DNA of 64,000 bases from Acidimicrobiaceae bacterium. GTDB lineage: Bacteria > Actinomycetota > Acidimicrobiia > Acidimicrobiales > JAUTXP01. A program made the translations under genes and the position numbers. This document shows, piece after piece, positions 17,701 to 25,975 of this stretch. The stretch is from contig JAUTXP010000001.1 of the NCBI GenBank assembly GCA_030837965.1, positions 90,901 through 154,900 of the forward strand. The letters are read 5' to 3'. Each line of letters begins with the position of its first letter. Position 1 is the first letter of the stretch. Below the pieces are notes generated by a model that worked only from the letters and a program-made list of their open reading frames with translations, was not told the DNA's origin and ran no database searches.

Positions 17701-19404
17701 GCCCACGACAAAGGACTCGAGGTGGTGGGTCGTGTGGACGCAAACATCCCGGTCGGTGTGCGCGGTGATCCTGGGGTGCTCCGTCAGGTCATAACCAACC
17801 TCTTGAGCAACGCGGTGAAGTTCACGGAGTCGGGCGAGGTCGTTCTCACCGTTGATCCCGTGGAGCGCGAGTCTAACGACTCCGTCGGCGTTCGTGTCGA
17901 GGTCGCCGATACCGGCACAGGGATCAGCGAAGAGAACCGCGACGTGTTGTTTGACCGATTCTCGCAAGCCGACCACTCGACGACGCGGCGCTCCGGCGGG
18001 ACCGGTCTCGGCCTGGCCATTTCGAAGAAGCTGGTCGGCCTGCTCGGCGGCGACATCGGCGTCGACAGCGAGCCCGGTCAAGGCAGCACCTTCTGGTTCA
18101 CCGCTTCCTTCCGCCACGCCGACGTCCCGATTGTGCGTGCCGTGGCATCGGCCGCCGGTGTTGCTGGGCTGCGAGTGCTCGTGGTCAGAGACAACGCCAC
18201 GGGCCGGGCCAGCCTCGACCAGATCCTCCGCTCCTGGATGATGAGTCCCACCTGTATCGCGGGCGGCCCCAGCGCCTTGACTGCGCTGCGAGTTGCGTCG
18301 GACGCCGGCCAGCCGTTCGACGTCGCCATCTTGGACTCGTTCCGACCGATACGCAGCGGCCTGGAACTCGCACAACAGATCCGCGGCGACGCCCGCATCA
18401 GGGACACCCATCTCGTCCTGCTCGAGCCTGCTGGACGTCGAGGTGAGGCCGCGGACGCATACGCGGCAGGCATCGAGTCGTTCCTGACGAGACCGGTACA
18501 CGAGAAGTCCCTCATCGACTGTCTGATCAAGGTGATGGGCCTGGATACAGGGGCTGACGCCGGGATGCCTACCGCTCGGGCCAGCCTCTCCGATGCCCCG
18601 CAGGAAGAGACAGCCCGCGTACTCGTGGTCGACGACAACTACGTCAACCAACAGGTGGCCGCCCTCACTCTCCGGAACATGGGTTATCTCGTTGATGTGG
18701 CAGCCAGCGGGCGAGAGGCCATCGACGCGATGGCAGCAAGCCCGTACGCAGCGGTCCTGATGGACTGTCAGATGCCGGATATGGACGGCTACGAAACGAC
18801 CGCTGAGATCCGCCGCCGCGAGGGTGCAGGGCGTCGAACCCCGATCATCGCGATCACTGCCGACGTCAGTCCTGCCGACAAGGCCCGCTGCCTCGAAGCC
18901 GGGATGGATGACTTTCTGCCGAAGCCCGTCCTGCCCGCGAAGCTGAAAATCGTGCTCCTGCGATGGGTCCATCGGCTCGAACATGCCGACAAGCCCACCG
19001 ACCCGTCCAGGAGCATGGTGCTCGAACCCGTCGTGTTCGAGGCACTCAAGGATCTCGAAGGACAAGACCCCGACGGAGTCGCACAGCTTGTCACCCTGTT
19101 CCTCCGGGACACCGCGTCACGACTCGCCACTTTGCGAGAGAACCATTCCGACGCTGAAGCCCTGGCTCGGGCCGGGCACGCCCTCAAGGGGAGTTGCGCG
19201 TCGTTCGCCGCCACCCGAATGGCCGAGCTGTGTCATGTACTCGAGGACGTGAGCGCGTCGACCGACCAGGAGCTGGTGACGAACACGCTTGTCCAGCTTG
19301 ACGAGGAGTTTGCTCGCGTCACTCGGGCGCTCCGGCTCGCGTTCCGGCTCCCGCACCTCCAGCCGCCGGATTTCCTGGACCCTCACCAGCCTCGGGTGGC
19401 ATGA
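14707..19404 (+). CDS. Hybrid PAS-GGDEF(degenerate)-EAL-REC-HisKA-HATPase-REC-REC-HPt protein
   Basis: A 1565-aa signalling protein joining c-di-GMP turnover and a phosphorelay. The order is a PAS-like segment (about 30-145), a GGDEF domain with a broken signature GGDRF (about 253), and an EAL domain with EALVRW (about 381), VNVSGGQF, LEVTES and DDFGTGYSS (about 503), so c-di-GMP hydrolysis is plausible. A receiver follows (acceptor in VVLDIAMPD, about 672), then a heptad-repeat linker (765-890). The kinase core has His918 in ATVSHEIRTPLNG, NLLSNAVKF and GTGLGLAISKK. A degenerate receiver (VVRDNATGR), an intact receiver (LVVDDN, acceptor in VLMDCQMPD) and an HPt with His1491 complete it. No membrane helix is evident. 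ATG 14707 has GAGGA 7 nt upstream; TTG 14662 is an alternative. Confidence 0.88.
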   Translation: MEALGTPHSDRAIGVGAFDGPEHESGVTARLGHLGGWSWDMTTGVVTWSEELYHLFGVADAAFVPTFEGFLELIHVGERETVERIVQASAASGAPFSFDHRLVSDETRWLRGSGEVEVDSNGLAVRMHGAVRDVTELVTTERALVELEQRFVQDAHGAPSLMGPITGLTNHVFFFSSARRALARAVRHGWTTALVAIDIDDFSGINATFGSETGDEVLVGFASRLVELARASDSVRQSETPTAVHHDAEAWFGGDRFLAVCENVASPAKATALAERLAGALQQPMLLSNGSEIAVTVGIGIGLAGPGGPDVEDRILEAEDALGRAKRRGRAQFEVAAEGEGPSRRARTEARRSLQRALAEEELVVYYQPKVSLESDRITGVEALVRWQHPSRGLVPPDDFLPLAESSGLIVPLGQWVLNQACLQTAKWQRDLPRHPPLVVSVNVSGGQFAPALVETVREALSESRIDAAQLCLEVTESVLVSDAEEAITTLGQLAALGVKLSIDDFGTGYSSLAYLKRMPLHELKIDKCFVDGLGHDADDTTIVAATVALAHALGLSVIAEGVETLEQFDRLRAIGCQEVQGYLVSKPMPADAITQLLTDEPDDGWRHAGAEERPAVPYRPQRVLVVDDADDARQLARLSLTTAGLEVHEASTGAEALRIAHLVRPDCVVLDIAMPDMSGIEVCTAIRSDIALAACKIVMLTNAGEGVDKVEAFSSGADDYIVKPASPRDFVARVYAVLRASRDTIREPLVASSTEPSPNGDGDSAAAERESAAVERDSAAAERDTAGEARDTAGDERDSAAAARDTAGDERDRAADRRDDDAERLEVSAPLPEVLDNVVPARQEAASDRGAGASDRGAGASDRTQSEMDRGTSAEDRKAGASDRVEARSVEDVLRGEKAEAERATEAKSEFLATVSHEIRTPLNGVIGMIGLLMETGLEGAQRDYAEMARDSGEALLSVINDVLDFSKIEAGKIDLEEIDFDLRATVETALDLVAPLAHDKGLEVVGRVDANIPVGVRGDPGVLRQVITNLLSNAVKFTESGEVVLTVDPVERESNDSVGVRVEVADTGTGISEENRDVLFDRFSQADHSTTRRSGGTGLGLAISKKLVGLLGGDIGVDSEPGQGSTFWFTASFRHADVPIVRAVASAAGVAGLRVLVVRDNATGRASLDQILRSWMMSPTCIAGGPSALTALRVASDAGQPFDVAILDSFRPIRSGLELAQQIRGDARIRDTHLVLLEPAGRRGEAADAYAAGIESFLTRPVHEKSLIDCLIKVMGLDTGADAGMPTARASLSDAPQEETARVLVVDDNYVNQQVAALTLRNMGYLVDVAASGREAIDAMAASPYAAVLMDCQMPDMDGYETTAEIRRREGAGRRTPIIAITADVSPADKARCLEAGMDDFLPKPVLPAKLKIVLLRWVHRLEHADKPTDPSRSMVLEPVVFEALKDLEGQDPDGVAQLVTLFLRDTASRLATLRENHSDAEALARAGHALKGSCASFAATRMAELCHVLEDVSASTDQELVTNTLVQLDEEFARVTRALRLAFRLPHLQPPDFLDPHQPRVA
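16999..17373 (+). repeat. Heptad-encoding tandem repeats inside the hybrid kinase gene
   Basis: Two blocks of 21-nt repeats encode seven-residue units. Block one (16999-17166) has eight units such as SAAAERD, TAGDERD and SAAAARD. Block two (17248-17373) has six units such as SDRGAGA and EDRKAGA. The regular charged heptads suggest a long coiled coil linking the first receiver to the histidine-kinase dimerisation domain. The repetitive DNA could change copy number by slippage without shifting frame. Confidence 0.7.
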
Positions 19405-19607
19405 CGAGACGGTCGGCCGGCGGGCGTGAACCGATCTTCAGACCCGCGCTGGCTCAATGCACTTTCGATGGGAGTCGACGGTACGCAGCCGGCCCGAGCC
19501 GCTGTTCGAGGTTGGCGGCACGTGAGTGCACGCCACGTCGTCCGCGTCCCATCGTCGCCGCCACACCGGCGGTCCAGTCACGACGCGATCGAGCCGACCC
19601 CCGGCGT

Positions 19608-20321
19608 TCAGCCTGCCGGGACGGGGGTGCCAAGCGGGGCCAGCCCCTTGGCGCCCGGGGCCGCGGACGGAGAGGCAGACGAGCTCGAGGCTGCGGCTGC
19701 GGCCGCTGCGGCAGGGGGCGGGTAGGTGCCGGACACGATGTAGCCCGAGTAGTCCATCAGCAATGACGCGGTGTCGTTCGGGGACGAGGCCGTGTCGCCC
19801 GCACCGACGAGGAGGCACCACGACGACACGCCGGGGAAGGGCTTGAGGACGATGGGCGTGGCCAAGTCGCGCTCGTGGGTCCCACTCGGCGCGATCTTGA
19901 AGTACCCGATCAGGATCGACTTGGTCGAGAACTGGTTGCTGTGGCACTCGGCGTCAGTGGTGCCGGCCACTTGGTAGACGAAGGCCTCCCACACATGCTC
20001 GGCATAGATGGAGGTGCTGAAGGAGATGTGCGACAGCGCCAGGGTCGCCGAAGTCGGGCCCTCGACGCGCTGGTAGACCCCATTGGGGTAGTAGTTGGGC
20101 ACGGACCGGTCGGCCACGACAAACGGTCGCAGCGGCGATCCGTCGGTCTTCAACTGCCCGAAGCGGTCGACCTTGGCGATCTGCGTAGACGTCGTGCCGT
20201 CGGCGATGTTGACGAGCTGCCCAGTGGCCGCCCCCACCGCGACCGGCGCCCCGATGATCGCCGCTGCGCCCAGGGCGGCCAACGCGACGACGTGACGCGG
20301 CTTCCACGATCCGTGCTTCAT
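19608..20321 (-). CDS. Secreted hypothetical protein with Ala/Ser-rich tail
   Basis: 237-aa exported protein. A signal peptide covers about residues 1-36 (MKHGSWKPRHVVALAALGAA and following GAATG). The mature part contains beta-rich segments (GQLVNIADGTTSTQIAKVD, VADRSVPNYYPNGVYQRV) and two spaced cysteines (AECHSNQF and SSWCLLVG) that could form a disulfide. The last 40 residues are PPPAAAAAAAA and Ser/Pro repeats, likely a flexible or wall-spanning tail. AGGGA lies just before ATG 20321. It is transcribed away from the giant surface protein gene with a 263-nt divergent gap. Family not recognised. Confidence 0.6.
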   Translation of the reverse strand: MKHGSWKPRHVVALAALGAAAIIGAPVAVGAATGQLVNIADGTTSTQIAKVDRFGQLKTDGSPLRPFVVADRSVPNYYPNGVYQRVEGPTSATLALSHISFSTSIYAEHVWEAFVYQVAGTTDAECHSNQFSTKSILIGYFKIAPSGTHERDLATPIVLKPFPGVSSWCLLVGAGDTASSPNDTASLLMDYSGYIVSGTYPPPAAAAAAAASSSSASPSAAPGAKGLAPLGTPVPAG

Positions 20322-20584
20322 GTCCCTGCCCCCATTTTCCCCGCCTGCCTGCCTGGCCGGCGGTGTGGCCGAATGTACCGGATAGCACTCGAGCCCGCCT
20401 GGGACGAATGTTCCGGCGAACGTGTCGAATGTGCTCAACCTGCTCCTACCCTGGCCGATGAGAAGCCGCACGGCGAGCGTCAGGGTCCCGTCCCGCCCCG
20501 CCCGAAGCAACTCCCACGCCGAAGGTGTTACACCCTCGGCCTAACTTCCGGCGGCAGTGTCACATGATTCCCAGGGGGTCCAGG

Positions 20585-23500
20585 ATGTTCTCCACCAGTC
20601 GACGACCGCGGCGCACCGGCACGGCACGCGTCGTGCGAGCAGTGCTCGGGATGATGCTGGCCGCCATCGGTCTGCCGCTCACCCTGCTCGTAGGCGCCCA
20701 GCCCGCCGCCGCCGTGGGCCTGCCCCCGAAGACGGTGACCGTGGTACTCCAGCCGTCCACCATCACGGCCGACGGCTCCTCGCTGGGCAAGATCATCGCC
20801 ACCGTCAAGGACACGGCCGACCAGACCTTCACCGACCCCGAGGGCGAGGTCAAGCCCACCCGCAGCGGCGACGTCTTCGTCCCCAGCAGGCTGAGCCAGC
20901 GCAGCGACGGGACCTGGGTCGGCACCTATCGCGCGTCCAAGACGGCCGACGTCGAGACGATCACGGTGACGGCTCAGAACGCGGCCACTGTGGGCACGCC
21001 GCCCTCAGGCACCGCCCAGCTCACCGAGACCGCAGGCCCGCCCAGCACCTTGGCGATCAAGCTGGCGCCCCCCAACGTCAAGGCCGACGGCATCGCCAAG
21101 ACCACGGCCACGGTGACGGTCAAGGACGTCAACGGCAACGGTGTTCCTGGTCAGACCATCGTGGTCGGCGTCGGAACTGGGGGCGACTCCCAGCCCGGGC
21201 CGGTCACCGACCACAACGACGGCACGTATACGTCGGAGATCACCAGCTCGACCACGCCGGGCCCTGAGACGATCACCGCCACCGGCGCAGGCAAGACGGC
21301 CTCCACCACGCTGACCGAGTACGGCACGGCGAGCACCGTCGTGTTGACCCTCGCCCCTTCGACCGTGGTGGCCGACGGCGCTCAGACGTCAGTGGCCACG
21401 GCCACGGTGAAGGACGTGGGCGGCAACGGCGTGGCCGACGAAGTGGTCACCATCCTGCCCACCAGTGGTGGGGCCGACAGCACGGTGACGCCAGTCGTCA
21501 ACAACAACGACGGCACCTACACGGCCACCATCACCAGCTCCAAGACGGCCGATACCGAGACGTACACGGCCAACGCGACCCACGCCAACAAGGTCGGGAC
21601 GGCCAACCTCATTGAGACGGCGGGTCCCCTGACCAGCTTCACCCTTTCGCTGACCCCGTCCACCATCACGGCCGACGGGGCCGATACCTCGGTGGCCACG
21701 GCCACGGCCAAGGACGCCAACGACAACCCGGTCAAGAACGAGGCAGTGACCATGGTGACCAACGGCGACAGCGCCGTGGGCTCGGTCACCAACCACAACG
21801 ACGGCACCTACACCGCCACCATCACCAGCTCCAAGACGGCCGACGCCGAGACGATCACGGCCACCGCGGCCAACGCCGGCAAGACAGCCACGTCGGTCCT
21901 GACCGAACAGCCGGGCGCGGCCACGAAGGTCGGGCTGGTGCTCGCCCCTTCCACGGTGACCGCTGACGGGCAGTCCACCTCACTGGCTACGGCCACGGTG
22001 AAGGACGCCAACAACAACCCGGTCAAGGACGAGACGGTTGTGTTCTCAACCGGCCCGAAGGGCGACGTGACCATCGGGAACACCACCAACAATGGCGACG
22101 GCACGTACAAGGCCACCATCATCTCCTCCACCACGGCCGACATCGAGACCATCAAGGCCACGGCCACCAAGTCTTCGGCCTTCGGGACGGCCCCGCTCAC
22201 CGAGGTCCCGGGTCCGGCCGCCAATGTCGACCTCGTCCTTGCGCCCACGACGGTGATCGCCAATGGCACGTCGACCTCGAAGGCCACGGCCACCGTGACC
22301 GACGTGAACGACAACCCGGTCACCGACGAGGTCGTCACCATCGTCACTGGCGGGGATGCCACGGTCGGCACGGTGACCAACAAGGGCGACGGCACCTACA
22401 CGGCGACCATCACCAGCTCGACCACGGCGGACACGGAGACGATTACCGCCACGGCCACGAAGTCCAACAAGACCGCCACCGCGCCGCTGGTGGAGACGCC
22501 GGGGCCGGCGGCAACGGTCGACTTGGTCCTGAATCCGAGCTCCATTCCGGCGAACGGCTCCTCCACCTCCACGGCCACGGCCACGGTGACCGATGCACAC
22601 GGGAACGCGGTCAAGAACGAGACCGTCACCATGGCCAGCAACGGCAACGCGGGCGTTGGCGGGGTGGTCAACCACAACGACGGCACCTATACGGCCACCA
22701 TCACGGCGTCGAACACGCCGAGCACGCAGACCATCACGGCCTTGGCGACCAACGCCAACAAGAGCGACACGGCCACGCTGGGCCTCTTCGGCCCGACCCA
22801 GACCGTGTCCGTGGCGGCTACTCCGGCGAGCATCCCGGCCGACGGGACCAGCAAGGGCACCGTCACGGCCACGCTGAAGGACGCCGGCAACAACCCGGTG
22901 ACGAACGCCACCGTGGCCTTCGGCACCGAGACGGGCGGGGACATCTCGTTCGGAGCGGTCACCAATCACGGCGACGGCACCTACACGTCGCAGTACACGG
23001 CGTCCAACACCCCCGGCGTTGAGACCATCACCGCCACTGGCGGCGGGAAGTCGGGCACTACCGACATCACCGAGTTCGGCCCGGCCACCTCCATCACCAT
23101 GGCCCTCCAGCCTGCGACGGTCGTGGCCAACGGCACGTCGACCTCCACGGCGACGGCCACGGTGAAGGACGCGGGCGGCAACCTGGTGACCAATGAGACG
23201 GTGACGTTCTCGACCGACGGCGACGCCTCACCTGCGGCGACGGTGAACCACGCCGACGGCACGTACAGCTCGCTGATCAAGAGCTCCAAGACGGCCGACA
23301 CCGAGACCATCACGGCCACCGCGACCAAGGCCAACAAGGTGATCACGGCCACGCTGACCGAGACGCCTGGACCCGCCACGTCGGTGGTCCTGGTGCTCAC
23401 GCCGTCGACCCTGACGGCGAACGGCACCTCCACCTCGTCGGCCACGGCCACCGTGACCGACGTCAACGGCAACGCGGTGAAGACCGAGACGGTGAAGCTG

Positions 23501-25021
23501 GCGACAAGTGGGGATGCCACCCCGGTGAGCTCGGGCGTCACCACCAACAACAGCAACGGCACCTACACGGGGACCATCAAGGCCTCGACCACGGCTGACA
23601 GCGAGACCATCACGGCCACGGCCTTGGGCACGGGCGCCTTCGGGACGGCCACGCTGACCGAGACGCCGGGGGCGGCCACGGCCGTGGCCTTCGCCCTGTC
23701 GCCTTCGACCATCGTGGCCGACGGAGCGTCGACCTCGACGGCCACGGCCACGGTGACGGACGCCAACGGCAACAAGGTGAAGACGTCCACGGTGACGATC
23801 GCCACCAACGGGGACTCGTCGCCCAGCGCCGTTACCAACAACGGCGACGGCACCTACAAGTCCACCATCACGAGCTCCAAGACGTCCGGTCTCGAGACCA
23901 TCACGGCCGCCGTGTCGGGCACGTCGTTGTCGAAGACGGCCACGCTGACGGAGAAGGCGGGTCCCGCGACCAAGGTCGTGGTGGCTTTGAGCCCGGCCTC
24001 GGTTCCCGCCGACGGAAAGTCGACGTCGACGGCAATTGCGACCGTGACCGACGCCAACGCCAACAAGGTGCTGGACGAGACCGTGACCATGTCCACCAGC
24101 GGCGACGTGACCCTCGGGTCCGTGACCAACAACGGCGACGGCACCTACAAGTCCACGATCACCGCGTCCAAGACGGCCGGGGCCGAGAACATCACGGCCA
24201 AGGCCGTGAATGCGGCCAAGACCGGAAGCGCTCAGTTGATCGAGACGCTGACGTCCGGCTACTGGCTGACTGGCGCCGACGCGGGCGTGTTCAACTACGG
24301 CGCAGCCGGGCTGTTCGGCTCGCAGGGCGGCAAGCCCTTGAACAAGCCGGTGGTGGGGATGGCCTTCAACCCGGCCGACCGGGCGGGCTACTGGCAGGTT
24401 GCGTCGGACGGCGGCATCTTCAACTGGGGCAGCGCCGGCTTCTTCGGAGCCATGGGCGACAAACGGTTGAACTCGCCGGTGGTCGGCATCGCCCCCGCCC
24501 CCGACGGCAAGGGCTATTGGATGGTGGCGTCGGACGGCGGCGTCTTCAACTTCGGCAGCGCCGGGTACTTCGGCTCGATGGGAGGCCAGCCGCTGAACAA
24601 GCCCGTGGTCGGCATCCTGGCCACGCCTTCGGGCAAGGGGTACTGGCTGGTGGCATCGGACGGCGGCATCTTCGCCTTCGGCGATGCGGTCAACCGGTTC
24701 TTCGGGTCCACCGGCGGCATGGCGCTGAACAGCCCGATCGTGGGCATGGCGTCGACGCCGAACGGGGACGGCTACTGGCTGGTGGCCAGGGACGGCGGCA
24801 TCTTCGCCTATGGGACGGCCACCAACGCGTTCTTCGGCTCCCTGGGCGGCAAGGGCATCAACGACATCGTGGGCATGCAGGTGACCACCTCGGGCCGGGG
24901 CTACCGGATGGCCGGTGGTGACGGGTCTGTCTACGTGTTCGGCGACGCTCCCCAGTCGGGCAGCCCGAAGGCGTCGGGCCTGAAACTGGTTCGGCCCATC
25001 AGCGGCATCGCCGGCTTCTAA
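20585..25021 (+). CDS. Giant secreted protein: 12 Ig-like repeats plus C-terminal GYW repeats
   Basis: 1478-aa exported surface protein. The basic N-terminus and hydrophobic helix (residues 1-48, ending QPAAAVG) form a signal peptide. Twelve tandem Ig-like (Big_1/invasin-type) domains of about 97 aa follow, each with a PSTxxADGxSTSxATATVKD start, NDGTYTATITSSKTAD middle and ETITATA end. The last 255 residues hold six repeats of about 42 aa built on GYWxVASDGGIFxFGxAxFFGSxGG and LNxPVVGM, probably a beta-propeller-like cap. A stalk-plus-head adhesin is the natural reading. ATG 20585 follows AGGGGG (20572-20577) by 7 nt. It has no LPXTG or membrane anchor, so attachment is unknown. Confidence 0.85.
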   Translation: MFSTSRRPRRTGTARVVRAVLGMMLAAIGLPLTLLVGAQPAAAVGLPPKTVTVVLQPSTITADGSSLGKIIATVKDTADQTFTDPEGEVKPTRSGDVFVPSRLSQRSDGTWVGTYRASKTADVETITVTAQNAATVGTPPSGTAQLTETAGPPSTLAIKLAPPNVKADGIAKTTATVTVKDVNGNGVPGQTIVVGVGTGGDSQPGPVTDHNDGTYTSEITSSTTPGPETITATGAGKTASTTLTEYGTASTVVLTLAPSTVVADGAQTSVATATVKDVGGNGVADEVVTILPTSGGADSTVTPVVNNNDGTYTATITSSKTADTETYTANATHANKVGTANLIETAGPLTSFTLSLTPSTITADGADTSVATATAKDANDNPVKNEAVTMVTNGDSAVGSVTNHNDGTYTATITSSKTADAETITATAANAGKTATSVLTEQPGAATKVGLVLAPSTVTADGQSTSLATATVKDANNNPVKDETVVFSTGPKGDVTIGNTTNNGDGTYKATIISSTTADIETIKATATKSSAFGTAPLTEVPGPAANVDLVLAPTTVIANGTSTSKATATVTDVNDNPVTDEVVTIVTGGDATVGTVTNKGDGTYTATITSSTTADTETITATATKSNKTATAPLVETPGPAATVDLVLNPSSIPANGSSTSTATATVTDAHGNAVKNETVTMASNGNAGVGGVVNHNDGTYTATITASNTPSTQTITALATNANKSDTATLGLFGPTQTVSVAATPASIPADGTSKGTVTATLKDAGNNPVTNATVAFGTETGGDISFGAVTNHGDGTYTSQYTASNTPGVETITATGGGKSGTTDITEFGPATSITMALQPATVVANGTSTSTATATVKDAGGNLVTNETVTFSTDGDASPAATVNHADGTYSSLIKSSKTADTETITATATKANKVITATLTETPGPATSVVLVLTPSTLTANGTSTSSATATVTDVNGNAVKTETVKLATSGDATPVSSGVTTNNSNGTYTGTIKASTTADSETITATALGTGAFGTATLTETPGAATAVAFALSPSTIVADGASTSTATATVTDANGNKVKTSTVTIATNGDSSPSAVTNNGDGTYKSTITSSKTSGLETITAAVSGTSLSKTATLTEKAGPATKVVVALSPASVPADGKSTSTAIATVTDANANKVLDETVTMSTSGDVTLGSVTNNGDGTYKSTITASKTAGAENITAKAVNAAKTGSAQLIETLTSGYWLTGADAGVFNYGAAGLFGSQGGKPLNKPVVGMAFNPADRAGYWQVASDGGIFNWGSAGFFGAMGDKRLNSPVVGIAPAPDGKGYWMVASDGGVFNFGSAGYFGSMGGQPLNKPVVGILATPSGKGYWLVASDGGIFAFGDAVNRFFGSTGGMALNSPIVGMASTPNGDGYWLVARDGGIFAYGTATNAFFGSLGGKGINDIVGMQVTTSGRGYRMAGGDGSVYVFGDAPQSGSPKASGLKLVRPISGIAGF
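20732..24249 (+). repeat. Twelve tandem ~293-bp Ig-domain repeats
   Basis: About 3.5 kb of imperfect direct repeats, each encoding one Ig-like domain of roughly 97 residues. The start of each unit (GACGGC...ACGGCCACGGTGA) and the AACGACGGCACCTACACG segment are the best conserved at DNA level. Units differ at many positions, so they are old duplications, but recombination between them could change copy number. Confidence 0.8.
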
Positions 25022-25034
25022 CGAGCAGGCCACG

Positions 25035-25069
25035 GACGAAGGGCGGGCCGCGACGGCCCGCCCTTCGTC
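25035..25069 (+). terminator. Strong terminator after the giant surface protein gene
   Basis: GACGAAGGGCGGGCCG (25035-25050), loop CGA, then CGGCCCGCCCTTCGTC (25054-25069): a perfect 16-bp stem, 14 nt after the stop codon. It lies between convergent genes, so it can serve both directions. Confidence 0.85.
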
Positions 25070-25107
25070 GCGCTCGTCGCCAGCCCCGACAGGCACGGCC
25101 CAGGTGC

Positions 25108-25914
25108 TTAAAGCTCGGCGGCCACCGGCCTGCGCACGGCGATGAGGGCGGTGGCGGCCAGGATGGCCAGCCCGCCCACGGCCTGAAGCGGCCGGATGCC
25201 CTCGCCCAGAAAGAGGGCCGCCAGCGCGATGGCGAAGAAGGCCTCGAGGGTCATGACCACCGACGTGCGGGTGGGCCCGAGTCGGCGGATGGACGCGAAC
25301 ATCAAGGCGAAGGCCGAAGCGGTGGCCACCCCGTTGCCGATCAGCGCGGGCACGTGGCCCGCAGGCGAGTGCAGGTCGCCCATGACCAGGCCCCGGGACA
25401 AGAACGCGACTGCGGCGCCCACCGCCATCCACGCCCCGGTGGTGAGCGCGTCGGTGTGCACGACGACCCTGCTGGTGATGAGCAGATAGACGGTGAACGT
25501 GGCCGATGACCCCATGGCCAGGGCCACGCCTGCACCCGAGATGGACACGTCGGAACCTGCTGCGACCACAAGGATCGAGCCCAGGGCGGACAACGAGAGG
25601 GCCACGAAGGTGGTGCGCCTGGGCCGCTCCCACCCCATGATGATCTCGCCCAGGGTGACCAGCGCCGGATAGGTGTAGAAGAGCAGGCTCACCGCCGCGG
25701 CCGAGCCCCGCTCCAGGCCCATGAAGAACAGGGTCGACTCGGTCATGTAGCCGATGGCCCCCAGCAGGAACACCCGGCTGCGCTCGCCTGGCGCGGGCGT
25801 GAGCGGCATGCGCCGGATGGCCAGGATGCCAAGCAGGAGTACGGCGGCCACGGTGAAGCGCGCCCCCAACACGGTGGTCGCGCCCAACCCGGCCCGCGCC
25901 AGTGAGCGGTTCAC
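25108..25914 (-). CDS. EamA-family (DMT superfamily) transporter
   Basis: Inner-membrane exporter of the drug/metabolite transporter superfamily; substrate unknown. From GTG 25914 the product has 268 aa and about nine hydrophobic helices, including a second EamA half with SSATFTVYLLITSRVVVH, LEAFFAIALAALFLGEG and a C-terminal LAILAATALIAVRRP. The expected first helix (W-T-G-A-L-L-A-I-G-S-A-L-S-Y-G-V-T) is encoded just upstream in the same frame, but no ATG, GTG or TTG precedes it. An ATT at 25984-25986, inside the end of the acyl-CoA ligase gene and 8 nt after GAGG, might be the real start. Either the start is unusual or helix one is lost. Confidence 0.7.
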   Translation of the reverse strand: MNRSLARAGLGATTVLGARFTVAAVLLLGILAIRRMPLTPAPGERSRVFLLGAIGYMTESTLFFMGLERGSAAAVSLLFYTYPALVTLGEIIMGWERPRRTTFVALSLSALGSILVVAAGSDVSISGAGVALAMGSSATFTVYLLITSRVVVHTDALTTGAWMAVGAAVAFLSRGLVMGDLHSPAGHVPALIGNGVATASAFALMFASIRRLGPTRTSVVMTLEAFFAIALAALFLGEGIRPLQAVGGLAILAATALIAVRRPVAAEL

Positions 25915-25975
25915 GACGACGGTGACTCCGTAGGACAGCGCGCTGCCGATGGCCAGCAGCGCCCCCGTCCACTCC

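Noticed and set aside
20732..24249. Ig repeats considered as an assembly artefact
   Set aside because: Units diverge at many positions and stay in one frame, so they are real old duplications.
23228..25972. 914-codon minus-strand frame over the giant surface protein and EamA genes
   Set aside because: Shadow of the repeat-rich coding strand; the product is repetitive Arg/Gly/His with no domain.
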